64,000 bases of DNA from Crossiella equi (GCF_017876755.1 NZ_JAGIOO010000001.1:6061786-6125785), one strand, 5' to 3'; shown: positions 1-9,653, counted from the first letter of the stretch. Numbers and translations: made by a program. The notes: generated by a model not told the origin, from the sequence alone.

Positions 1-2772
1 CCGGTTTCCCAACCTTCCGACCAGGAGTTTCAGCACCTCGAACTCCCGCACGGTCACGCCCTGCTGGCGCAGTCCCGCCGGGATGCCGCCCGCGCCTTCC
101 CGGTGCTGTCCGACCCGGACTCCGGCCTTGCGCAGCAATGCTCGGCAGGCCCCGGCCACGGTGGCGTCGTCCAGTGCGTGGAAGTAGTCCTCGGCGGTGC
201 GCAACCAGGTGACGGGGTCGCCCCAGCCCTCGGACAGGGCGTCCTCGGCGACCAGCCGCAGTCCCAGGTGCCGGGCCATCGCGTACGGTGCCCCGACCTC
301 CTGGGCCTCCTCGACAGCCGCGCGGGCTTCCTCGTGCCGACCTTCGCGGCCCAGCAGGACCGCCCGCGCGTAACAGGCGAACTGGCGGTCCCACCGGAGT
401 GCCCCGGCCGGGTTCGAGGCCAGCTGGTCGTACTCCGCTCGGGTGGTTCGTCCACAGAGGACGGTGAGCAGCAGGTGCAGGCCGTGGCGGCCGGAGAGGT
501 GGAAGACCGAGCGTTCCGAGGATTCTCCGTCCAGGGCTCGGGAGAGCTCGGCCAGGGCCTTGGGGCGGTCCTCTTCCAGCAGGGCGCAGAAGCTTCCGGC
601 CAGGCCGTGGATTCGGGGGGCGTGCAGGGCCGGGTCGCCGTGCCAGTCCCGGAACTCGGTCAGGGCTTCGTCCAGGTCCTTGCGACGGCCCTGGTGCCCG
701 GCGAGGACCGCGCGCAGCAGGAGCACGTACTGGGTGGTCTCCAGGAGTTTCAGGCGGGTGATGGAGGGGAGTACCCGGTCGATCAGGGTTTTGGCCGCGG
801 TGAAGTCGCCGTGCAGGATCGAGTGCAGGGCGATGCTCGACTCCGCCTGGTAGCGGGCCGTGATCGCGCCCGCTTTGGTGGCCAGGTCCCGGGCGTGGGT
901 CAGGCGGTCCAGGGCGCCGCTGCGGAGGGCGTCGTCGTTGCCCAGGCGGATCAGGGCGTGGATCTCCCAGATCGGGAGGTTGTGGCGGACGGCCAGGGCT
1001 CGGGCTCGTTCCAGGCAGGAGGTGGCCTCGTCCGGGTCCCGGTGGCGGGTGAGGGCGCCCAGGAGTTGCCAGGCCTGGCAGGCGACGACTGGGAGCGGGA
1101 CTTCTTCGGCGACGACGGCGGCGTGGCGGGCCAGGCGTTCGGCCGTGGCGAGCTGGCCCGGGCCCGGGATGTCCAGGGCCAGGTGGGCGGCCACCACGTC
1201 GATCTGGGCGATGTCCTCGGCCGCCGCGTCCGGGCCCAGCAGGGCCCGTGCCGCTTCGACCTGCACTATCGCGTCCGCCGAGCGTCCGGCCACCGCCGCT
1301 GCCCAGCCCAGGCGGGTGTGCAGGTCGGCCCGGCGGCGGGGGGCCAGGGCGCCGACCTGGTCCAGCGTGGCCACCAGGTCCAGGGCGCGTTCGACCTCTC
1401 CGGCCTCGGCCAGGGCGTGCACCAGGAGTTCCAGGGCCTCCGCGCGGTGCAGGGCCTCGTCGTGGGCGAGCAGGTCCCAGGCCTGGTCCAGCAGGGTCAC
1501 CGCGGAGCCCGCCGCGCCCTGGGCCAGGGCCCGGCGGCCCACCTCGGTGTACAGCCTGCCCGCCTTGGCCTGTTGGCCAGCCTGGCGGCGCAGGGTCGCG
1601 GTGACCTGGCACCACTGGTCCGGCAGGCCCGGGTGGACCTCCTCGACCGCGTCCGCCAGGGTCGCCGCCAGGCTGGTCTTGGTCGCCCGGTCCACCGAGG
1701 AGAGCACGGCCTCCCGGCTGAGCTGGTGGTGGAAGGTGTACCAGTCGGCCGTGGTCTCGTCCGGGGTGACCAGCTGGGCCGCCAGGTCGCCGTGCAGCAG
1801 GTTCAGCAGCTCGCGGTCGGACAGGCCGGTGACCTTCTGCACCACCGCCAGCGGGAAGCGCTGGCCGAGCACCGCGGCCACCGTGAGCAGCTCCCTGGCC
1901 TGCTGGCCCAGGTGCGACACGCGCTGGGCCAGGGCCCGGCTGACCGTGGTGGGCAGGGTGGCGGGCAGGGCCTCGGCCACCTGGACCGCGCCCGAGCCGA
2001 CGGTGAGCAGGCCACCCTCGACCATGCTCGCCACCAGCTCCTCGACCATGAACGGGTTGCCCCCGCCCCCGGCCCACAGCAGGTCGGTCACCGCGGGCGG
2101 TACCGAGGGCACCGCCAGGCAGGAGGCCGCCAGCGCGGCCAGGCCGGACCGGTCCAGCTGGTCCAGCTCGATCAGCAGGCACTGCCCGCGCTGCGCCGCC
2201 GCCCGCGCGATGTGCAGCGCGGGGCAGGGCTCGTCCCGGATCGCGCCCAGCAGCAGCGTGGGCTGGAGGTCCAGGTTGTCGATCAGGTACTCCAGCACGG
2301 CCAGCGTCTCCGCGTCCGCGTTCTGGAGGTCGTCCAGGGCCATCAGGCAGCCCCGGCCCCGGCCCACCAGGCCGGTCAGCCGGAGCACCGCCTCGGCCAG
2401 GATGACCAGTGAGTCGCCCTCGCGGTCCGCGCCCGCACCGCCCCAGCCGGGCAGCAACCGCCCCAGCACCGGCCCGTACGGACCCAGTGCCGACGGTTGC
2501 ACGTCCTCGGCCCGCAGCAGTGACAGCAGGGCCTCGGTGAGCGGCCGGAACGGGGTCATCGGGTCGATCGCGCTGGCGCGGCCCCGGGACAGGCTCATCC
2601 CGGTGGAGAAGGCGGCCTCCGCGACCGCCGAGGCGAGCCGCGACTTGCCGATACCGCTCTCGCCCACGAGGAACACGGCGCCGCCGCGTCCGGCCCGTGC
2701 CGCCTCCAGCGCGCCCGTCACGGCACGCAACTCGGACTCACGACCGACCAGGGTCGACGAACGGTGCCGCAC
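1..2772 (-). CDS. LAL-type LuxR transcriptional regulator, C-terminus cut by window edge
   Basis: A large ATP-binding regulator of the LAL (MalT-like) group. The GTG start at 2772 is followed by an N-terminal AAA module with Walker A GESGIGKS at residues 37-44. A long helical TPR-like middle follows. The last residues before the window edge read VTVREFEVLKLL, the start of a LuxR-type helix-turn-helix, so only the end of that domain is missing. The frame is open for 924 codons to base 1. Members of this family typically activate a nearby pathway operon in response to a ligand. Its place just downstream of the lanthipeptide genes on the same strand makes a pathway-specific role possible but unproven. 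No strong ribosome-binding site is seen before the start, so the exact start is uncertain. Confidence 0.9.
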   Translation of the reverse strand, partial: MRHRSSTLVGRESELRAVTGALEAARAGRGGAVFLVGESGIGKSRLASAVAEAAFSTGMSLSRGRASAIDPMTPFRPLTEALLSLLRAEDVQPSALGPYGPVLGRLLPGWGGAGADREGDSLVILAEAVLRLTGLVGRGRGCLMALDDLQNADAETLAVLEYLIDNLDLQPTLLLGAIRDEPCPALHIARAAAQRGQCLLIELDQLDRSGLAALAASCLAVPSVPPAVTDLLWAGGGGNPFMVEELVASMVEGGLLTVGSGAVQVAEALPATLPTTVSRALAQRVSHLGQQARELLTVAAVLGQRFPLAVVQKVTGLSDRELLNLLHGDLAAQLVTPDETTADWYTFHHQLSREAVLSSVDRATKTSLAATLADAVEEVHPGLPDQWCQVTATLRRQAGQQAKAGRLYTEVGRRALAQGAAGSAVTLLDQAWDLLAHDEALHRAEALELLVHALAEAGEVERALDLVATLDQVGALAPRRRADLHTRLGWAAAVAGRSADAIVQVEAARALLGPDAAAEDIAQIDVVAAHLALDIPGPGQLATAERLARHAAVVAEEVPLPVVACQAWQLLGALTRHRDPDEATSCLERARALAVRHNLPIWEIHALIRLGNDDALRSGALDRLTHARDLATKAGAITARYQAESSIALHSILHGDFTAAKTLIDRVLPSITRLKLLETTQYVLLLRAVLAGHQGRRKDLDEALTEFRDWHGDPALHAPRIHGLAGSFCALLEEDRPKALAELSRALDGESSERSVFHLSGRHGLHLLLTVLCGRTTRAEYDQLASNPAGALRWDRQFACYARAVLLGREGRHEEARAAVEEAQEVGAPYAMARHLGLRLVAEDALSEGWGDPVTWLRTAEDYFHALDDATVAGACRALLRKAGVRVGQHREGAGGIPAGLRQQGVTVREFEVLKLLVGRLGNR

Positions 2773-2871
2773 TTCCGGGACACTACCTATTCGGACGGGA
2801 CCAGTCAGGTGACGTAACCCTCTTGGTCCCGGGCATTTCTACCGACAAGGGCACCACTGGGCGGGGTGGCC

Positions 2872-3114
2872 TCAGAAGGTCACCGGCGGGCAGCAGGTGG
2901 TGATCGGGGCGGCCACCGACTCATCGATCGGGGCACCCGAGGCGGCCCCGAAGAACCCGGCCGCGAGCAGGCCCACCGGCAGCGCGACCCTGGTCAGAGC
3001 CACCGCGCGGGCGCCGAAGGTCAGCGACGGCAGCAGGCGCAGGCCGCCCACCGGCTCGGCGAAGTCGTGCAGGTCGGCGGAGGTCACGGCCGGGGACTCG
3101 GTGTGCTTGGACAA
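2872..3114 (-). CDS. Class II lanthipeptide precursor (LanA-like)
   Basis: An 80-residue peptide encoded 41 bp downstream of the LanM gene on the same strand. The TTG start at 3114 has GGAG about 8 nt upstream. A polar N-terminal leader (residues 1-40) is followed by a hydrophobic stretch (about 38-58), then AASGA, which resembles a leader-cleavage motif, and a short C-terminal segment. That segment has Ser66, Thr72, Thr73, Cys74, Cys75 and Thr79. LanM enzymes dehydrate Ser/Thr and add Cys thiols to the products, so TTCC with nearby Ser/Thr is a plausible core able to form up to two thioether rings. The adjacent cysteines and the membrane-like leader half are unusual. The assignment rests on position, size and composition; I do not recognise the core as a known compound. 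Confidence 0.72.
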   Translation of the reverse strand: MSKHTESPAVTSADLHDFAEPVGGLRLLPSLTFGARAVALTRVALPVGLLAAGFFGAASGAPIDESVAAPITTCCPPVTF

Positions 3115-3155
3115 GGGACTGTCTCCGTTCGGGTTCGAAGAATTCTCGGGGATTG

Positions 3156-6116
3156 TCAGTGCTCGAGCAGGATCAGGGAAGGCACTCGGTCGGGCCGGGA
3201 CAGCCGCAGCAGGCCGTGCCCGATGCCCGCGAGGCCGTTGAGCAGGCCGGGGGTGGGCACCCCCGAGGGCACACCGCAGACCGGCCCCTGCCGGTGCAGC
3301 GCGTCCAGGACCAGACCGGCCCGGCGACGGCGCGCGGCCGGCGGTCCGTCGAGCACGGTCAGGACCTCCAGGATCCCCAGCTCGCCGTGGCAGAGGCTGA
3401 GGTCGTGCACGACCGGCTGCTCGGCCAAGCCGCCGAGGTCACCGGTGGCCAGTGCGAGCCCGGCGGCGCCGGAGCACCAGCCGAGCCCCGCGGCCGAGGC
3501 CTGGCGCGTGGCCCCGGCCGCGAGGTCCGCTCGTCCGGCGTGCCGGGCCAGCGCCCAGGACACCCCGGCGAAACCGTGGGCGAAACCGCCCGGCAGGGCC
3601 ACGCCCTGGTCCAGGCACAGCGCCAGGTGCTGCGTGCAGGCCTGGGCTAGCGCCTCCGCCTCGGGCAGCCCGGTCAGGGCGTGCACGGCGCGCATCGCGG
3701 CCAGGCAGCCCGCGGTGCCGGTGGCCCAGCTGGGGTCCGCGCCCGCCCCGGCGGCCTGGGCGGCCAGCCGGACCGCGGTCGCGGTGTGCTCGCTCAGCTC
3801 AGGGGCGTCCAGCAGGGCACCCAGCCGGGCCAGGCCGTAGGCGATGCCGCCGAAGCCGTGCAGCCCGCCGCAGCCGACCGCGGTGACCAGCTGCGGCTGC
3901 TCGGCCAGCACCGCCAGCAGCCCGGGCAGGCCGCGCAGCGCGCGCCGGGCGGTCTCGGCGTACCGGGCGATGCCGGTGGCCTCGGTCAGCTCGGCCAGGA
4001 ACACCGCCACCCCGACGTGCCCGGTGGCCAGCCCGGCGCCCATGGGCAGCACGAGCCACTGCCGGTCGTCGACGAGCTCGAGCCCGAGCCAGTTGATCCG
4101 GTCGCCGCCAGGGATGCCCCGGGCCACGATCTGGTCGGCCACTGTGCAGGCGGCGGTGAGCAGGCGGTCCGGCTCTGCGGCCAGGCCGGTGCGGGATCCG
4201 GCGGGCACCAGCGGCGCGGTGTGCGGCCCGGCCGGGTGCCGGGTGGCCAGCGCGGCGGAGATGATCCACTCCTGGTCCTGCCGGTCCACCTCGCCGAAGC
4301 GGCCGAGCGTGGCCAGCGCGGCGGCCAGGCCGGTGCGGCCCAGCGGTACCGGCAGCGGCTTGCCGTCGGAGGTGCGCAGCTCGGCGCTGCCCGGCGCGGC
4401 GGTGAACAGCGGTACGTCGCCCGCCCACAGCTCGGTCAGCTCGTGCGGCAGCAGCTGCGCCAGCACCGGCTGTTCCCGTCCCGCGACCAGCACGGACAGC
4501 GCGCGGTCGCGGTCGAGGGCATCGCGCAGCACACCCGGGTGGGTGGTCTCGTCCAGCAGCGTGCTGTAGGTCCAGGTCGGCCGGGCCACCACGCGCAGGG
4601 TCAGCTCGGCGGCGGTCGCGGCGATGGTCACCAGCTCGTCCCGGTGCGTGGCGAGCACGTCGTAGACCAGCCGGAACCCCTCCAGCAGCGCGGCCTCGTG
4701 CTCCTGCGCCTCCACCGGGCGGCCGTCCAGCACCGGGCGGTTGCGGGCGCCGTCGAAGGGCCGGGCGGTGCGCACCAGGCGCATGGTGTCGGTGCCCGGG
4801 TCGGCCCAGTCGACCGCGCTGGCCGGGGCGGTGCGCCCGCCGTCGCCGCCGAGGCCGGACATGTCCAGGGTGCCCTGCTCACCGACCACGATCAGCGGCA
4901 GCAGCGCGGTGCGGTGCACCGAGCCCGCCAGCGTGTCCGCGGCCGGGTCGCCGGTGGCCGGGGCGCCGGTCAGGTCGGGGTGGAACAGCGTCTCCAGGTC
5001 GACCAGCACCGGGGTGTCGCCGTCGGCGATCAGGTTCTCGCAGTGGATGTCGGTGGCCTGCACGGCGTGCAGCAGCGCGAGCAGCGCGCCCTGCCTGCGG
5101 TAGAAGGCGTCCGCGCCCACCCGGTCGGCGACCGGGGCCCCGGGCAGGTAGGCCGACCAGCCGTAGCCCTCGCGCACCAGGGTGGGCACCGCGCGCAGGC
5201 CCAGGCCCGGCACGTGCCGCTCGGTCCAGCCGAGCAGGCGGGTCAGCAGCCGGTGCGCGTCCAGGTCGCGGGGCTTGTAGACCAGCTGCCGCCGGTCGGC
5301 GAAGCGCAGCAGCGTGGCCGAGCGGCCACCCCGGTGGGTGTCGCCCTTGCCCGCCTCGACGTCGGTCAGCGGGCCGGGGTCGACGCCGTCGAAGAGCTCC
5401 CGCACGATCACCGCGCGGTCGGCGGCCAGCCGGGTGAGCAGCTCGACGGTGGCCTCGGCCGCGCCGGTCGCGGTCTGGGCGAGCAGGCGGGCCAGCACCG
5501 GGAAGTCGCTGACCAGGTCGGCCAGGCCGGAGACGTCGGTGAGCTGGTGCACGAAGCAGGTGAACCGGGCGGCCGGGTCCACGCCGGTGAGCAGCCCGGC
5601 GGTGCGGCGGCGGTGCAGCTCGGCGACCAGGGTGCGCACGGCGACGGCCAGCAGGCGGCGGCGCAGCCCGGTGCTGAACCCGTCCGCGACGGCGGGCAGG
5701 TCGAGCGGCAGGTCGAGGTTGGCGATGCCCTCGGCCAGCCGGTCCGAGGCGTCCAGCACGAACGGCCGCAGCGGGCGGGCCAGTGCCTCCTGCCAGGGCA
5801 GCCCCTCGGCCGAGGACCCGGTCAGCTCGGCGGCGATGTCCAGCGCCCGGTGCACGGTCTCCGCCCACTCCGGGCGCGGGACCCGGGCGGCCAGCTCGGC
5901 CGGGGGCTCGGCGCGCAGGGCCAGCACGTCCGCCTCGGTCAGGCCGAGAGCGGCCACGCGGCGGGCGAAGGTGTGGTCCAATCCGTCCTCGGCCCACTGC
6001 CGCGGCTTGAGCGCCGTGCCGACCCCGGTCCGCACGAGCAGCCCGTACTCGGCCCGCTCGTGCAGGGCGAGGGCGGGTGCCCACCAGCTCGGGTCCAGGT
6101 TGCTCACGGCGGACAC
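3156..6116 (-). CDS. lanM: Class II lanthipeptide synthetase LanM
   Basis: A bifunctional enzyme of 986 residues, a normal LanM length. The N-terminal two thirds is the DUF4135-type dehydratase that phosphorylates and eliminates Ser/Thr; motifs include LVYKPRDL and DIHCENL followed by PVLVDLETLF. The C-terminal LanC-like cyclase (about 640-986) keeps the zinc ligands: Cys881 in GWCSGAAG and Cys909-His910 in LCHGELG. Both halves look intact, so a functional enzyme is expected. The GTG start at 6116 is the first in frame. It lies 99 bp after the stop of the LuxR-type regulator and is followed by the precursor gene, so the three may form one transcript. No LanT protease/transporter is present in the window, so export and leader removal must be encoded elsewhere. 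Confidence 0.95.
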   Translation of the reverse strand: MSAVSNLDPSWWAPALALHERAEYGLLVRTGVGTALKPRQWAEDGLDHTFARRVAALGLTEADVLALRAEPPAELAARVPRPEWAETVHRALDIAAELTGSSAEGLPWQEALARPLRPFVLDASDRLAEGIANLDLPLDLPAVADGFSTGLRRRLLAVAVRTLVAELHRRRTAGLLTGVDPAARFTCFVHQLTDVSGLADLVSDFPVLARLLAQTATGAAEATVELLTRLAADRAVIVRELFDGVDPGPLTDVEAGKGDTHRGGRSATLLRFADRRQLVYKPRDLDAHRLLTRLLGWTERHVPGLGLRAVPTLVREGYGWSAYLPGAPVADRVGADAFYRRQGALLALLHAVQATDIHCENLIADGDTPVLVDLETLFHPDLTGAPATGDPAADTLAGSVHRTALLPLIVVGEQGTLDMSGLGGDGGRTAPASAVDWADPGTDTMRLVRTARPFDGARNRPVLDGRPVEAQEHEAALLEGFRLVYDVLATHRDELVTIAATAAELTLRVVARPTWTYSTLLDETTHPGVLRDALDRDRALSVLVAGREQPVLAQLLPHELTELWAGDVPLFTAAPGSAELRTSDGKPLPVPLGRTGLAAALATLGRFGEVDRQDQEWIISAALATRHPAGPHTAPLVPAGSRTGLAAEPDRLLTAACTVADQIVARGIPGGDRINWLGLELVDDRQWLVLPMGAGLATGHVGVAVFLAELTEATGIARYAETARRALRGLPGLLAVLAEQPQLVTAVGCGGLHGFGGIAYGLARLGALLDAPELSEHTATAVRLAAQAAGAGADPSWATGTAGCLAAMRAVHALTGLPEAEALAQACTQHLALCLDQGVALPGGFAHGFAGVSWALARHAGRADLAAGATRQASAAGLGWCSGAAGLALATGDLGGLAEQPVVHDLSLCHGELGILEVLTVLDGPPAARRRRAGLVLDALHRQGPVCGVPSGVPTPGLLNGLAGIGHGLLRLSRPDRVPSLILLEH

Positions 6117-6215
6117 GCTGCCAGGCGGGGACCGCGTAGGTCATGCGTAGGAACCACGCACTTTTGTCGGTGCGTGGGTAGTGGTGGTTACGGCAGGTTC
6201 CTGACCTGCGCGGAG

Positions 6216-7145
6216 TCAGCTTCCGGCCGGGCGGATCCACCCCCGCCGGGCCGCCGCCACCCCCGCCTCGAACCGGCTGCCCGCCTCCAGCCGCTCCATC
6301 AGGGCCGCCACCCGGCGCCGCAGGTGCCGCACCGAGAAGCCCACCACGCGCGCGGCCGCCTCGTCGGTCACCCCGGAGGCCAGCAGCTCCAGCAGCCGCC
6401 GGTCCGACTCGGCCAGCGGCTCCTCCCCGGCCTCCCACGCCGGGCTGGCCGCCTCCGCCCACACCCGGTGGTAGAGGCGGACGAACCCGGTGATCAGGCT
6501 GGGCGCGCGCACCAGCAGCGCACCGTCCTCCTCCGGGATCACCGCGACCCGCTCGTCCAGGATGATCATCGGGTCCAGCGGCTGGCGGGCCACCCGCACC
6601 TGCGCCCCGGCCGCGGCCATCTCCCGCGCCCCGGTGTGCGGGGCGTCCGCGCACAGGATGCGCAGGTCCAGGCCCCGTCGCAGCGCCCGCCTGTCCAGCT
6701 GCCCGCTGTCCGGGGTGCCGTCGGTGTGCACGGTGTAGACGCTGCTGCGGGTGAAGAAGGACAGCTCGGCCAGCGCCTCGCGCACCGCCTCGGCGTCCCG
6801 CAGCCGCTCCAGCTCGCTGACCCGGGCCGGGCCGTGCCGGAACCGCTCGGCGAGCTCGGCCAGCTCGGTGCGGGTGTCGGCCACCCGCCGGTGCCTGCGC
6901 AGCAGGTCGCCCTCGACCCGTTCGATCAGCTCGGCCAGCGCCACCGCGGGGTTGCGCGGTGCCAGCCCGGTGGGCCGTGCCGGGGCCGGGCACACCACCC
7001 CGAGCTCCACCAGCTCGGCCAGCGCCGGGTGCAGGGCCTCGCCCACGCGCGCGGCCAGGCTGTGCGGGTGGGTGTGCGGGTCGTCGACCAGGGCGCGGTA
7101 GACGGTCTCCGCGGCGGGGGTGAAACCGAGGTCACGCAGGGCCAT
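6216..7145 (-). CDS. LuxR-family HTH regulator of the lanthipeptide locus (putative)
   Basis: A 309-residue regulator. The N-terminus (ALRDLGFTPAAETVYRALV) looks like a TrmB/winged-helix effector segment. The C-terminus (about 235-300) contains LLASGVTDEAAARVVGFSVRHLRRRVAALM, typed here in two parts: LLASGVTDEAAARVVG and FSVRHLRRRVAALM, a LuxR-type HTH. The ATG at 7145 is preferred over an upstream start because AGGA lies 9-12 nt before it and homologues begin at this point. The gene is upstream of lanM and lanA on the same strand, so a pathway-regulator role is a reasonable inference. The gap to lanM holds a small hairpin with GCAGGT/ACCTGC arms. Confidence 0.8.
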   Translation of the reverse strand: MALRDLGFTPAAETVYRALVDDPHTHPHSLAARVGEALHPALAELVELGVVCPAPARPTGLAPRNPAVALAELIERVEGDLLRRHRRVADTRTELAELAERFRHGPARVSELERLRDAEAVREALAELSFFTRSSVYTVHTDGTPDSGQLDRRALRRGLDLRILCADAPHTGAREMAAAGAQVRVARQPLDPMIILDERVAVIPEEDGALLVRAPSLITGFVRLYHRVWAEAASPAWEAGEEPLAESDRRLLELLASGVTDEAAARVVGFSVRHLRRRVAALMERLEAGSRFEAGVAAARRGWIRPAGS

Positions 7146-7333
7146 ACCGGGAATCCTGCGGCCCGGCACCGGGTCCGCACATGCGTGTGCGTCCCCCACA
7201 TTTCCGCGCAAGCGGACTGGAGGCGGACCGGAAGCCGCGTGGAAGAGAAGGAAAAGCGTTGCCCGGCAAAGTCTTGCTTGCGAACGCGGTCAGTCAGGGG
7301 ACGGACCGCCTGGGGACAACAAGGAGCAACACC

Positions 7334-7702
7334 ATGAGCATCGCCAAGAAGGTCGTCGCCACCACCACCATGGCCGCCGCCGCTCTCGGCACCGCGATCG
7401 TGGGCGCCACGCCCGCCTCCGCCGGTGTGATCAGCATTCAGGGCGTGTGCGGCGACACCAAGAGCCCGAGCGTGGGCGGCGGCGCGGCCGGCTGGACGAT
7501 CACCTGCCAGGGCGGCGTCATGCGCGTCATCGGCTGGGTGAAGGACACCGACGCCGACGGCAAGGCCGCCGAGGTCTACGGCACCTGGGGCAACGGCGAC
7601 AGCTTCGGCGTCGTGCGTGCCGGTGGCGAGGGCACCCGCAAGAACTTCGACAAGTCCAAGCGCGGCGTCAGCTCCGTGAGCCTGTACCTGCGCGTCATCT
7701 GA
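7334..7702 (+). CDS. Small secreted protein, unknown function
   Basis: A 122-residue protein with a clear Sec signal peptide: MSIAKK, a hydrophobic core, then ATPASA before a likely cut near residue 31. Two cysteines (CGDTK and ITCQG) could form a disulfide in the mature chain of about 90 residues. The ATG at 7334 follows AAGGAG at 7321-7326, a strong ribosome-binding site. It is divergent from the lanthipeptide regulator and ends in a strong shared hairpin terminator. I do not recognise a family. A link to the lanthipeptide locus is suggested only by position. Confidence 0.85.
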   Translation: MSIAKKVVATTTMAAAALGTAIVGATPASAGVISIQGVCGDTKSPSVGGGAAGWTITCQGGVMRVIGWVKDTDADGKAAEVYGTWGNGDSFGVVRAGGEGTRKNFDKSKRGVSSVSLYLRVI

Positions 7703-7709
7703 TGACACC

Positions 7710-7742
7710 GGGGTGGGCCCGGGACGATCCCGGGCCCACCCC
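7710..7742. terminator. Bidirectional hairpin terminator
   Basis: A perfect 15-bp stem (GGGGTGGGCCCGGGA and its complement) with a 3-nt loop lies between two convergent stop codons (7702 and 7746). It has no T-tract on either side, which is usual for high-GC actinobacterial terminators. Confidence 0.75.
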
Positions 7743-7745
7743 AGC

Positions 7746-9653
7746 TCAGGCCACCCGGCCGGTGGGGTGCCCGCCGAACGGGAGGTAGTACCGGACCAGC
7801 CGGGCGCACGCGCGGTCCCGGTCCGCGGCGGTCTCCTCCGCCCGGGCCACCTCCACCGCGTACTCCCGGAGCAGGTCGTGCATCCGGAAGCGGCCGTCGG
7901 CGCCCTGGTCGACCAGGTGGGTGGCGGCCAGGCGGTGCAGCAGCCGGGCGGCCTCGGACACCGGACCGCCCAGCACGGCGGCCGCGATCTCGACGGGGAA
8001 CACCGGGCTCGGCACCAGGCCGAGCAGCCGGAACAGCCGTCGCGACTCCGGCGCCAGCGCGCGGTAGGACACGGCGAACGCGCCGGTCAGCGCGCTCTCC
8101 TCGGCCCCGTCGAGGACCAGTCCGGCCAGAGCCCCTCCCCGGGCCAGGTCGGTGACGAACTCCGCGATCCGGGGTTCCGGCCTCGCGGTGATGTTGGCGG
8201 CGGCGATGCGCAGGGCAAGGGGCAACTGCCCGCACCTCCTGCCCAGCTCGTCGACCGCCGTCGACTCCGCCGCGACCGCGTCGGCCCCGAGCATCCCGGT
8301 CAGCACGGCCCGCGAGTCCTCCGCCGCCAGTACGGGCAGCGGCAGCGAACGGGCGCCCGAGTCGGCGACCAGCTCCCCGAGCCGGTGCCTGCTGGTCACC
8401 AGCACGGTGCCGGACGGCGGCAGCAGGGGGCGGACCTGGTCGGCGTCCCGGGCGTTGTCGAGCACGAGCAGGAGGCGCCGGTCCGCGAGCAGGGAGCGGT
8501 ACAACGCGGCCTGCTCGTCCAGCTCGGCCGGAATCCCTGCCGCACTCACCCCCATCGCGCGCAGGATCCGGCCGAGCGCGGCCACCGGCGAGAGGGGTTC
8601 GCGGGCGGCGTCGAAGCCGTGCAGGTCCACGTACAGCTGGCCGTCCGGGAAGTGCTCGCGCACCCCGTGCGCCCAGTGCACGGCGAGCGCGGTCTTGCCC
8701 ACGCCCGCCGTGCCGTGCACCACCCAGATGTCCGCGCCCGGGTTGCCCGAGCGCCTGCGCGCGGCCAGCTCCGCGTCCAGCAGCGCCAGCACCGCACGGC
8801 GCCCGGCGAAGCCGCGCACGTCACCGGGCAGCTCCGCGGGCCGCACCCGGGCGGGCTCCTCGGGGGCCACCCGCAGCCGGGGCTCCGGCGGCGTGGCCGG
8901 TTCGAGCTCCCCGGCCAGCACCTTCACGTGCAGCTCCTGCACCACCCGCCCCGGCTCGATGCCCAGCTCGTCGCGGAAGCGCCGCCGCGCGTGCGCGTAG
9001 GCCTCCAGCGCGTCACCGGTGCGCCCGGACTGGTGCAGCGCCACCATCAGCTGGACCAGCAGGCGTTCCCGGAACGGGTTCTCCTCCGCCGCCCGCCGCA
9101 GCTCGCCGACCACCTGCGCCGCGCGGCCCAGCACCAGCTCGGCCTCGAACAGCTCCTCCAGCACCGCGAGCCTGCGCTCGGCCAGCATCGGCGCCTCGCG
9201 CGCGGCCAGCTCGTCGGTGACCCCGCCCAGCGACGGGCCGTGCCAGAGCCCCAGTGCCGTGCGGAAACCCTCCGCGGCCTGCCGCTGCCGTCCCGCCGCG
9301 GCCGCACCGCGGGCGGCGCGCACCAGTTCCTCGAACACCTCCAGGTCGACCTGTCCGGGGTCCACCTGGATCAGGTAGCCCGGGCTGCGCCGCACGATCG
9401 CCGTGCGGCCCAGCAGTTTCCTCAGCTCCGACACCCGGACCTGGAGCTGTCCTCTCGCGCTGGCCGGGGGCGCCTGGCCCCACAGCAGGTCGATGAGCTG
9501 GTCCTCGGGCACGACCCGGTTGGGGGAGAGCAGCAGCGCGGCGAGCACCGTGCGCTGCTTCGGGCCGCCGAGTCGCGCCGGGCCCCCAGAGCCCTCCGCG
9601 CCGACCGGCCCGAGCAGCCGGTAGCGCACCTCGACGTTCTCACAGTTGACCAC
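7746..9653 (-). CDS. SARP/AfsR-type regulator with NB-ARC ATPase
   Basis: A 635-residue AfsR/DnrI-type regulator. In order: an OmpR-like winged helix (about 10-95, VRYRLLGPVG to VRRSPGYLI), a bacterial transcriptional activation domain (about 100-245), and an NB-ARC ATPase with P-loop GTAGVGKTA and LLLVLDNA as the second nucleotide motif. The C-terminal TPR repeats of full AfsR are missing; the protein stops soon after the ATPase winged helix. The GTG at 9653 is supported by GAGG 7 nt upstream; a GTG at 9629 would begin exactly at the conserved domain and is an alternative. It sits at the edge of the lanthipeptide region, where SARPs often act as pathway activators. Confidence 0.92.
   Translation of the reverse strand: MVNCENVEVRYRLLGPVGAEGSGGPARLGGPKQRTVLAALLLSPNRVVPEDQLIDLLWGQAPPASARGQLQVRVSELRKLLGRTAIVRRSPGYLIQVDPGQVDLEVFEELVRAARGAAAAGRQRQAAEGFRTALGLWHGPSLGGVTDELAAREAPMLAERRLAVLEELFEAELVLGRAAQVVGELRRAAEENPFRERLLVQLMVALHQSGRTGDALEAYAHARRRFRDELGIEPGRVVQELHVKVLAGELEPATPPEPRLRVAPEEPARVRPAELPGDVRGFAGRRAVLALLDAELAARRRSGNPGADIWVVHGTAGVGKTALAVHWAHGVREHFPDGQLYVDLHGFDAAREPLSPVAALGRILRAMGVSAAGIPAELDEQAALYRSLLADRRLLLVLDNARDADQVRPLLPPSGTVLVTSRHRLGELVADSGARSLPLPVLAAEDSRAVLTGMLGADAVAAESTAVDELGRRCGQLPLALRIAAANITARPEPRIAEFVTDLARGGALAGLVLDGAEESALTGAFAVSYRALAPESRRLFRLLGLVPSPVFPVEIAAAVLGGPVSEAARLLHRLAATHLVDQGADGRFRMHDLLREYAVEVARAEETAADRDRACARLVRYYLPFGGHPTGRVA

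Noticed and set aside
103-2812. Long plus-strand open frames over the first 2.8 kb
   Set aside because: They are antisense shadows of the LAL regulator; their translations are Gly/Arg/Gln-rich without domains, while the minus strand gives a P-loop and a LuxR HTH in one frame.
3681-7337. A 1,218-codon plus-strand frame across the LanM gene
   Set aside because: High GC makes long antisense frames common; this one has no recognisable motif and runs through two well-supported minus-strand genes.
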